Shown: piece after piece, positions 1 to 5,478 of the stretch
Position numbering within the stretch: position 1 is the first letter of the stretch
Layout: every line of letters begins with the position of its first letter
DNA from: Candidatus Tectimicrobiota bacterium
GTDB lineage: Bacteria; UBA8248
Length of the DNA: 9,513 nt
NCBI GenBank assembly: GCA_016184445.1
Contig: JACPCT010000094.1
Span: 1 to 9,513 of the forward strand
Direction of reading: 5' to 3'
Made by a program: the position numbers and the translations under genes
Notes under the pieces: generated by a model
Seen by the model: the letters and a program-made list of their open reading frames with translations, nothing else
What the model was told of the DNA's origin: nothing
The model's database searches: none

Positions 1-616
1 GGGGCGCTTCCTCTTCGAGGTGGAACAGGGGCTTCGGCGCCGGGGCCTCGGACGCTTGCGCGGGGGCCGCGCTCCGGCGCGAGGAGGTCAGGTCGTCCAC
101 CCCGAGGAGGAGCATCTGGTCGTCCTGGAGCGTCTCGTCCACCCCCCGGGCGAAGGCGCCGCGCGGGGAAGCCTCCCGCTGCCGGGGGAGGTCCAGGGGA
201 TCGGGGAGGGGCGTGCGCTCCGGATCGGCCGGGCCCGCCGCAAGCCGCCCCTCCGGGCCCGGGGCATCCTGGCGGGCGTGGAGGGAGGAGAGAGGCCTCT
301 CCAGCGGGGAGGCCGGCCCTCCCGCGGGGGGCGGGGCGGACTCCTCCCACCGGAGCCGGGAAGCGGGGGGCCGCCGCAGCAGCTCCCGCGGGGAGGGCGC
401 CGGGGAGGCGTCCCCGCCGGCCTGGAGGCGGTAGGGGAGGTCGTCGCGGGTCTCGGCGGGCTCCTCTGCCCCGGGAAGGATGCGCCGCAGCTCCTGCTCG
501 GCCTCCCGGAGGATATCGATGCTGCGATCGATCTCTTGCCGGAAGGCCTCCCGCCGCTTGATCTGCTCCTGGAGGAAGCCGAGCAGATCGGGCCGGGACC
601 TCGGATCCGTGGCCAT
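1..616 (-). CDS. Hypothetical protein, 3' end beyond the left window edge
   Basis: An uninterrupted minus-strand frame runs from ATG at 616-614 to the window edge, giving 205 codons without a stop. The start is supported by a GGGGGAG Shine-Dalgarno-like stretch a few bases upstream and by a good promoter further up (683-711). The product begins MATDPRSRPDLLGFLQEQ. Residues about 10-50 are highly charged and probably helical or coiled coil (FLQEQIKRREAFRQEID, then ILREAEQELRRIL). The rest, to about residue 205, is rich in Pro, Ala, Arg and acidic residues and looks like disordered linker. No signal peptide, membrane segment or catalytic motif is visible. I do not recognise the family. It is transcribed divergently from polA. 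The opposite strand is also open here, but only this strand has a ribosome site, a promoter and a plausible start. Confidence 0.6.
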   Translation of the reverse strand, partial: MATDPRSRPDLLGFLQEQIKRREAFRQEIDRSIDILREAEQELRRILPGAEEPAETRDDLPYRLQAGGDASPAPSPRELLRRPPASRLRWEESAPPPAGGPASPLERPLSSLHARQDAPGPEGRLAAGPADPERTPLPDPLDLPRQREASPRGAFARGVDETLQDDQMLLLGVDDLTSSRRSAAPAQASEAPAPKPLFHLEEEAP

Positions 617-676
617 GCCCTCTCCCCCTTGGCCGCCGGGGCAGCGCTGCCGCACCCGGGGCTGAAGGCCCCTTAA

Positions 677-768
677 ATGAGCATGATAGCGAAATATCCC
701 TTTGTTCGCAAAAGATATCACCGGGGGGCGAGGCCAAGCGGATCTTCCTCCTCGACGGCTCGGGCTAC
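677..768 (+). other. polA: Out-of-frame or start-less N-terminal segment of polA
   Basis: The polA frame continues upstream of ATG 769 and encodes EAKRIFLLDGSGY (730-768), matching the conserved first strand of the 5'-nuclease domain with its metal-binding Asp (754-756). That frame has no ATG, GTG or TTG between the previous stop and 769. An ATG at 677 has a GAAGG Shine-Dalgarno (664-668) 8 bases upstream, but lies in another frame. Adding one G to the run at 723-728 would join it to polA, giving MSMIAKYPFVRKRYHRGGEA and then KRIFLLDG. Alternatives are a TTG start at 702 with one G fewer, or a rare ATC start at 742 after GAGG (730-733). The true start is therefore unresolved. Confidence 0.65.
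683..711 (-). promoter_or_regulatory. Candidate sigma70-type promoter for the divergent minus-strand gene
   Basis: On the minus strand TTGCGA (711-706; 4 of 6 to TTGACA) is separated by exactly 17 bases from TATCAT (688-683; 5 of 6 to TATAAT). Transcription would begin near 676 and leave a leader of about 60 bases before the ATG at 616. It lies in the only AT-rich stretch between the two divergent genes and overlaps the probable 5' end of polA. The call rests on consensus matching alone. Confidence 0.5.
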
Positions 769-3462
769 ATGTTCCGGGCCTACTACGCCATGCTGCGCCA
801 GCGCCTCTCGAACTCGAAGGGCCGTCCGACGGGGGCGGTCTACGCCTTCGCCCGGATGCTCCTCAAGGTCATCCGCGAGAAGGCCCCCGAGTACATCGCC
901 GTGGCCTTCGACCGCCCCGAGCCCACCTTCCGCCACGAGCTCTACCCGGCCTACAAGGCCAACCGCGACGCCCCGCCGGAGGACCTGATCGAGCAGATCC
1001 CCCTCATGCAGCGGGCGGTGGAGGTGCTCCGCATCCCGGTGCTCATCCGGCCCGGCGCGGAGGCGGACGACCTGATCGGCTCCCTCGCCGCCCGGGCCGC
1101 CGCCGAGGGCTTCGAGGTGGTGCTCGTCACCGGAGACAAGGACTTCGCCCAGCTCGTCACCGGCCGGGTGCGCATCTGGGACCCGATGAAGGACGAGGAG
1201 ATGGGCCCCGGGGAGGTCGAGAAGCGCTGGGGCGTCCCCCCGGATAAGTTCGTGGAGGTCCAGGCCCTCATGGGGGACTCCTCCGACAACGTGCCCGGCG
1301 TCCCCGGCGTGGGGGAGAAGACCGCCGTCTCCCTCATCCAGGAGTTCGGGAGCCTGGAGGGGGTGCTGGCCTCGGCCGCGAAGATCGCCCGCCCCAAGCT
1401 GCGCGAGTCCCTCCAGGAGAACGCCGATCTCGCCCGCCTCTCGCGGGAGCTCTGCACCATCCGGCGCGACCTGGAGGTCGGGGAGGATTTCGGCCGCTAC
1501 CGCCTGGGCCCCGCCGACCTGGGCGCGGCGCGCAAGCTCTTCGTCGAGGAGATGGAGTTCAAGAGCCTCATCGAGCAGCTCCCGGGCTATGAGGCGCCCG
1601 AGGGAGGGGAGGAGGCCGAAGGGGCCGGGGCCCCGCCCAAGGCCGCGCCGGACAAGAAGGGCCGCGACCACGCCGCCATCCGGGCCAAGAGCGAGCTCGC
1701 CGCCTTCCTCAAGGAGCTGAAGAAGGCCGGGCGCTTCGCCCTCGACCTCGAAACCACCTCCCTCGACCCCACGCAGGCCCGCATCGTGGGGGTGAGCCTC
1801 TCCCCGGCGCCGGGCCGGGCGCGCTACATCCCCCTCGCCCACGACCGGATGGACGCCGGCCCCCAGCTCTCCGCCGGCGAGGCGCTCGGGGCGCTGGGAC
1901 CCCTCCTCGCCGACAAGAAGCTCGAGAAGGTGGGCCAGAACATCAAGTACGACATGGCCGTCCTCGCCGAGGCCGGGGTGGAGATCGAGGGCCCCCTCTT
2001 CGACACCATGGTGGCCTCCTACCTCCTCCACTCCGGCCGCACGAGCCACGGCCTCGACCACCTGGCGCTCGAGATGCTGGGCGAGACCACCATCAAATAC
2101 GAGGAGCTCTGCGGGAAGGGGGCGAAGCAGATTTCCTTCTCCTCGGTGCCGGTGGAGCAGGCCGCCGCCTACGCCTGCCAGGACGCCGACTTCACCCTCC
2201 GCCTCGCGGACCTCATGGCCCCCCAGCTCAAGAAGGAGGGGTTCGAGAAGCTCTTCCACGCTCTGGAGATGCCCCTCCTGCGCGTCCTCCTGGAGATGGA
2301 GCGCACGGGCATCCGCCTCGACGCGAGGGTCCTGCGCGGGATGGGCAAGGAGCTCGAGGCCAAGCTCGAGGCCATGCAGGCCCGCATCCACGAGCTGGCG
2401 GGCGGGGAGTTCAACATCCAGTCCACCCCCCAGCTGCGCCAGATCCTCTTCGAGAAGCTGGGCCTCCCCGTCGTCAGGCGCACCAAGACGGGCCCCTCGA
2501 CCGACATCGATACCCTGGAGAAGCTGGCCCTCCAGCACCCGCTGCCCCAGGAGATCCTCTCCTACCGCCAGCTCGCCAAGCTCAAGAACACTTACGTGGA
2601 CACCCTGCCCGGCCTCGTGAGCCCCAAGACCGGCCGCATCCACACCGACTTCAACCAGACCGTCGCCGCCACCGGCCGGCTCAGCAGCTCCAACCCCAAC
2701 CTCCAGAACATTCCCATCCGCACCGACCTGGGCCGCGGCATCCGCCGCGCCTTCCTCCCCGAGAAGGGCTGGCTCCTGCTTTCCGCCGACTACAGCCAGA
2801 TCGAGCTGCGCGTCCTCGCCCACTTCACCGGGGACCCGGGCCTCGTCAAGGCCTTCGAGAGGGGAGAGGACATCCACGCCACCACCGCCGCCGCCGTCTA
2901 CGGCGTCCCCCCCAAGGAGGTCACCCCCGAGATGCGCCGGGTGGCCAAGGCCGTGAACTTCGGCATCGTCTACGGCCAGGGGGCCTTCGGCCTCTCCCAG
3001 ACGCTGGGCGTCCCCCAGGGCGAGGCCAAGTCCTTCATCGAGGCCTACTTCCGGCGCTTCGCCCGGGTGCCCGCCTTCGTCGAGCGGACCATCGCGGAGG
3101 GCGCCAAGCGCGGCTGGGTCTCCACCCTCCTCGGGCGGCGGCGCTACCTCCCCGACCTCCAGAGCCGCAACCGCAACCTCCGCGCGGCCGCCGAGAGGAC
3201 CGCCGTCAACAGCGTCATCCAGGGCTCGGCCGCCGACGTCATCAAGCGCGCCATGGTCCGCATCGCCTCCCGCCTCAGGAAGGAGCGGCTCGCCGCCCGG
3301 CTCCTCCTCCAGGTGCACGACGAGCTCCTCTTCGAGCTCCCCCCCAAGGAGGAGAAGGCCCTCTCCCGCCTCGTGCGCGAGGAGATGGAGGGCGCCGGGC
3401 GGCTCGCCGTCCCCCTCGCCGTCGAGATGAGCACCGGGGCGAACTGGGGGGAGGTCCACTAG
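769..3462 (+). CDS. polA: DNA polymerase I (first in-frame ATG; true start lies upstream)
   Basis: DNA polymerase I fills gaps and removes RNA primers in replication and repair. All three domains are present (897 residues counted from 769). The 5'-nuclease domain (about 1-270) has TGDKDF with D123 and D125, and the helix-three-turn-helix GDSSDNVPGVPGVGEKT near 169. The 3'-5' proofreading domain (about 305-490) keeps its catalytic residues: D326 and E328 (ALDLETTS), D395 (NIKYDM), Y468 and D472 (YACQDADF). The polymerase domain has motif A ADYSQIELR (D674), motif B RRVAKAVNFGIVYG (K727, F731, Y735) and motif C QVHDELLFE (H850, D851). It ends in GANWGEVH, close to the usual C-terminus. Proofreading is predicted active, unlike in Taq. 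Phe at 731 is the dideoxynucleotide-discriminating form. Starting at 769 would remove the metal-binding Asp of LLDGSGY, so translation must begin earlier. No start codon exists in frame there. Confidence 0.95.
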   Translation: MFRAYYAMLRQRLSNSKGRPTGAVYAFARMLLKVIREKAPEYIAVAFDRPEPTFRHELYPAYKANRDAPPEDLIEQIPLMQRAVEVLRIPVLIRPGAEADDLIGSLAARAAAEGFEVVLVTGDKDFAQLVTGRVRIWDPMKDEEMGPGEVEKRWGVPPDKFVEVQALMGDSSDNVPGVPGVGEKTAVSLIQEFGSLEGVLASAAKIARPKLRESLQENADLARLSRELCTIRRDLEVGEDFGRYRLGPADLGAARKLFVEEMEFKSLIEQLPGYEAPEGGEEAEGAGAPPKAAPDKKGRDHAAIRAKSELAAFLKELKKAGRFALDLETTSLDPTQARIVGVSLSPAPGRARYIPLAHDRMDAGPQLSAGEALGALGPLLADKKLEKVGQNIKYDMAVLAEAGVEIEGPLFDTMVASYLLHSGRTSHGLDHLALEMLGETTIKYEELCGKGAKQISFSSVPVEQAAAYACQDADFTLRLADLMAPQLKKEGFEKLFHALEMPLLRVLLEMERTGIRLDARVLRGMGKELEAKLEAMQARIHELAGGEFNIQSTPQLRQILFEKLGLPVVRRTKTGPSTDIDTLEKLALQHPLPQEILSYRQLAKLKNTYVDTLPGLVSPKTGRIHTDFNQTVAATGRLSSSNPNLQNIPIRTDLGRGIRRAFLPEKGWLLLSADYSQIELRVLAHFTGDPGLVKAFERGEDIHATTAAAVYGVPPKEVTPEMRRVAKAVNFGIVYGQGAFGLSQTLGVPQGEAKSFIEAYFRRFARVPAFVERTIAEGAKRGWVSTLLGRRRYLPDLQSRNRNLRAAAERTAVNSVIQGSAADVIKRAMVRIASRLRKERLAARLLLQVHDELLFELPPKEEKALSRLVREEMEGAGRLAVPLAVEMSTGANWGEVH

Positions 3463-3529
3463 GGGTCATTTTTTTCCGGGGGAATTACCCGGTATTATCG
3501 GCAACATCCCCGGACACCCCCGGACAGGC

Positions 3530-3560
3530 CGCCCGGCCCCTCCGCCGCCGGGCGATTTTT
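3530..3560 (+). terminator. Candidate intrinsic terminator of polA
   Basis: CGCCCGG (3530-3536) pairs perfectly with CCGGGCG (3548-3554) across an 11-base loop and is followed by a run of five T (3556-3560). It lies about 70 bases after the polA stop. The loop is rather long and the T run short, so this is a reasonable but not certain terminator. Confidence 0.45.
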
Positions 3561-3723
3561 CCGCTGCAAACCGGTGAAAAACACTGAACACCGCTGAAGA
3601 CCCGCGCGGGCCTCCTCGTTTCCTCTCCACCGGGCGCGCACCTCCCCTGGCAGGAATGTACACCCCCGCGCCGGGGGGGCCGTTGCACCAAATTCGCGCA
3701 GGTTCCGGCCAAGAAAGCATGCT

Positions 3724-3751
3724 TTGACATGGGAAAACAATTGGATATGAT
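3724..3751 (+). promoter_or_regulatory. Strong sigma70-type promoter ahead of the NYN locus
   Basis: A perfect TTGACA (3724-3729), a 16-base spacer and TATGAT (3746-3751; 5 of 6 to TATAAT). Transcription would start around 3758, leaving a leader of about 150 bases before the NYN start at 3907. This is the best consensus promoter in the window and sits inside the AT-richer insert, which suggests the insert brought its own promoter. Confidence 0.65.
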
Positions 3752-3772
3752 TGTTCTGGCAGGGCAGAAATC

Positions 3773-3829
3773 ATGACGATAATTGAGTCCTGCTTGACTG
3801 TTGGTTTTGAAGGCTTATATTTGGGCTAG
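3773..3829 (+). CDS. Possible 18-residue leader peptide
   Basis: ATG 3773 to TAG 3827-3829 encodes MTIIESCLTVGFEGLYLG. AGGG at 3761-3764 is a modest ribosome site 8 bases upstream. It lies between a strong promoter and two hairpins that precede the NYN gene, the position expected of a leader peptide. There is no run of one amino acid that would mark classical attenuation. An ORF this short could easily be chance. Confidence 0.2.
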   Translation: MTIIESCLTVGFEGLYLG

Positions 3830-3835
3830 ATACCC

Positions 3836-3881
3836 GCCTGCAGCGTGCTGTAGGCTCAGGAGCCACCGTCAAAGGTGGCTC
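3836..3881 (+). promoter_or_regulatory. Two tandem hairpins in the leader of the NYN gene
   Basis: Hairpin 1 pairs GCCTGCAG (3836-3843) with CTGTAGGC (3848-3855): 8 pairs including one G-U, loop CGTG. Hairpin 2 pairs GAGCCACC (3860-3867) with GGTGGCTC (3874-3881): 8 perfect pairs, loop GTCAAA. Only four bases separate them, and the NYN ribosome site (AGAGGA, 3892-3897) follows 10 bases later. Neither is followed by a T run, so they are not simple terminators. They could stabilise the transcript, bind a protein or control translation; no known riboswitch class is recognised. Confidence 0.5.
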
Positions 3882-3906
3882 TTGCTACATTAGAGGACAA
3901 GATCGT

Positions 3907-4667
3907 TTGAGAGCTTACGCCTATATCGATGGGTTCAATCTTTACTATGCTGTCCGGAATTGCAGCTGCAAGTGGCTCAATCTTAAGAGCTTGTTGCAAC
4001 AGCAACTGTCCCCTTCTCAATATGCAATCACTAAAATCAAATATTATACCGCTCGCGTCTCGGGCATCGATGACCCTGGTCAACCTCGAAGACAGCAAGT
4101 TTATCTGGATGCCTTGGCCACTATCTCCGAATTGGAAATTTACTACGGCAATTTTTGGGCATCTACGTTTGGCGCCCTTTGGTCAACCTTCCAGTCGCGG
4201 GCCGGATGATCAATTCCCCCCCGACCCCGATCACATTGCCGTTGGGTTTGCATGCCATTGATGGTGAAATCTTGCCGGTGGGAGAGTATCCAAGCTCAAG
4301 GACGACACCAATGCCTCGAAGGATTTCATATCCGGTGAGCAGTGCAATCAAGGTTGAAATCCTGAAAAGGGAGGAGAAAGGATCGGATGTAAATTTGGCG
4401 TGTCATCTGATCAATGATGCTTGGAAGGATCTTTTTGATGTGGCTGCAATAGTTTCGAACGATACAGATCTTGCGGAGCCCATCCGGCTGGTTGTTCAAG
4501 AGAAGCACAAAGACGTGGTCGTCATGAGTCCCAACAAATTTGGCGTAGCGCCAGCTTTAAAAGCGGTTGCCACGCATCATAGGCATTTGCGGCCGACTCA
4601 TTTCCGAAGAGCTTTGTTCGGCGATCCCGTTTCTGGAACAAGCATAAAAAAACCCACGGGCTGGTAA
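3907..4667 (+). pseudogene. NYN-domain (PIN-like, DUF88/LabA type) nuclease gene, broken by one frameshift
   Basis: NYN proteins are PIN-like, metal-dependent RNases or presumed RNases. The frame starts at TTG 3907 with AGAGGA (3892-3897) 9 bases upstream and encodes MRAYAYIDGFNLYYAV, the typical NYN N-terminus with its first metal-binding Asp (residue 8). It continues to IYYGNF (about 4153), then slips out of frame and stops at 4207-4209. The remainder is in the next frame, ending at TAA 4665-4667. It contains RPLVNLPVAG, EEKGSDVNLACHLINDAWKD (Asp at 4386) and IVSNDTDLAEP (Asp at 4461 and 4467), the remaining acidic motifs. One extra T in the run 4152-4156 would restore YYGNFLGIYVWRPLVNLPVAG and a protein of about 253 residues, so all motifs survive. 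It is either a sequencing error or a recent mutation. Composition is AT-richer than its neighbours. Cellular role and target RNA are unknown. Confidence 0.85.
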
Positions 4668-4775
4668 GTGTTCGATATGATTTCTGCTTACACCGTCTTC
4701 GGTCAACTCATGGAATTTGCCCGATTGTCTGCTTCCTCATTGGAGCGGATTTGTCAATTGTGGCGGGCTATCTGA

Positions 4776-5447
4776 ATGCCCAACCTCTACGCCATCGGCG
4801 ACCTCCACGGCCAGCGCGCCATGCTGGACCTCCTGGTCCAGCACGTGCCCTTCCAGGCCGACGACGAGATCGTCTTCATCGGGGACTTCATCGACCGCGG
4901 GCCCGACTCCAAGGGGGTGGTGGACCGGGTGCTCGAATTCAAGCTCCGCCACCCCAAGACGGTCTGCCTCCGGGGGAACCACGAGGACATGTTCCTCGAC
5001 TTCCTTCACCAGCAGGGCCAGTACCAGCCCAACGTGTTCATGATGAACGGCGGCTGGGCCACCCTGGACAGCTACGGGCTCGACCCGCGCGACCGGCCCA
5101 TGCGCCTGCCCCCCCTGCACGTCGCCTTCTTCCAGGACCTGCGCTACCGGCACGAGGCGGGGGGCTTCCACTTCGTCCACGCGGGCTTCCGGCCCGGCGT
5201 GCCGCTGGACCAGCAGTCCTTCCACGACATGCTCTGGATCCGCAACGAGTTCTTCGAGTCCGGCGCCGCCTTCGGGCATCCCGTCGTCTTCGGCCACACC
5301 CCCATGCGGGAGGTGTTCGACCGCCTCCCCCGCCTCCTCGGCATCGACACCGGGGCGGCCTACGGCAACATGCTCACCTGCGTCCGGCTGGGGGAGGGGA
5401 AGGTGCTCGGCCTCCACCAGGTCCACGTCTCCGAGGTGGAGGCGTGA
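4776..5447 (+). CDS. PPP-family metallophosphoesterase (bacterial serine/threonine phosphatase-like)
   Basis: A 223-residue cytoplasmic protein with every signature of the calcineurin-like PPP fold: GDLHG (D9, H11), GDFIDRGPDS (D37, D40, R41), LRGNHEDMF (N68, H69), VHAGFRPG (H135) and FGHTPM (H174). These residues bind the two metal ions and perform phosphoester hydrolysis. LWIRNEF near 153-159 is also typical of the bacterial PPP group. Relatives remove phosphate from Ser/Thr (sometimes Tyr) residues or hydrolyse Ap4A; the length fits the short phosphatase type better than ApaH, but the substrate cannot be assigned. The ATG at 4776 places MPNLYAIGDLHG at the usual N-terminus. No Shine-Dalgarno precedes it, and the AT-richer insert ends exactly at its start, so its original upstream control may have been lost. 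rnr follows 31 bases downstream on the same strand, possibly co-transcribed. Confidence 0.9.
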   Translation: MPNLYAIGDLHGQRAMLDLLVQHVPFQADDEIVFIGDFIDRGPDSKGVVDRVLEFKLRHPKTVCLRGNHEDMFLDFLHQQGQYQPNVFMMNGGWATLDSYGLDPRDRPMRLPPLHVAFFQDLRYRHEAGGFHFVHAGFRPGVPLDQQSFHDMLWIRNEFFESGAAFGHPVVFGHTPMREVFDRLPRLLGIDTGAAYGNMLTCVRLGEGKVLGLHQVHVSEVEA

Positions 5448-5478
5448 GGGGCCGCCCCCGCACGCGCCCTCTCCCCGG

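Larger units (their letters stand above)
3463..3906. other. Intergenic region between polA and the NYN gene
   Basis: About 440 bases without an established gene. The first half is GC-rich like polA and contains a candidate terminator (3530-3560). It also has two short 10-base-period repeats: CCCCGGACA at 3508-3516 and 3518-3526, and CTGAA-type repeats near 3585-3600. From about 3710 the composition becomes AT-richer and stays so through the NYN gene. This second half holds a promoter, a possible 18-codon ORF and two adjacent hairpins, listed separately. Confidence 0.6.
3710..4775. other. AT-richer segment carrying the NYN gene; probable horizontal insert
   Basis: Base composition changes visibly near 3710 and returns to GC-rich exactly at the ATG of the phosphoesterase gene (4776). 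Codon choice in between uses many A/T third positions, unlike polA, rnr and smpB. No transposase or inverted terminal repeat is seen. The nine-base word GATATGATT occurs at 3744-3752 and 4674-4682, either side of the gene, but is too short to be proof of a target-site duplication. The 4668-4775 part contains no recognisable gene or terminator. I infer acquisition by transfer; the mechanism is unknown. Confidence 0.55.

Noticed and set aside
20..676. Plus-strand open frame of 218 codons before polA
   Set aside because: The translation is Gly/Arg/Pro-rich noise; the minus-strand frame here has a better start, ribosome site and promoter.
694..718. AT-rich hairpin with TTCG loop at the polA 5' end as a regulatory element
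   Set aside because: It is interrupted by a bulge, the stem is weak, and it overlaps the divergent promoter, so no independent function can be supported.
718..3459. Minus-strand open frame of about 913 codons opposite polA
   Set aside because: It is a shadow of a high-GC gene: low-complexity Gly/Glu/Leu/Val-rich translation with no motif, opposite an unmistakable polA.
3663..3677. CCCCCG-CGC-CGGGGG hairpin as a terminator
   Set aside because: Only six pairs with a three-base loop and no following T run; likely chance in GC-rich DNA.
4751..4774. TTGTCA near 4751 as a promoter for the phosphoesterase gene
   Set aside because: No -10 box at suitable spacing; TATCTG lies only 12 bases away and matches 3 of 6.
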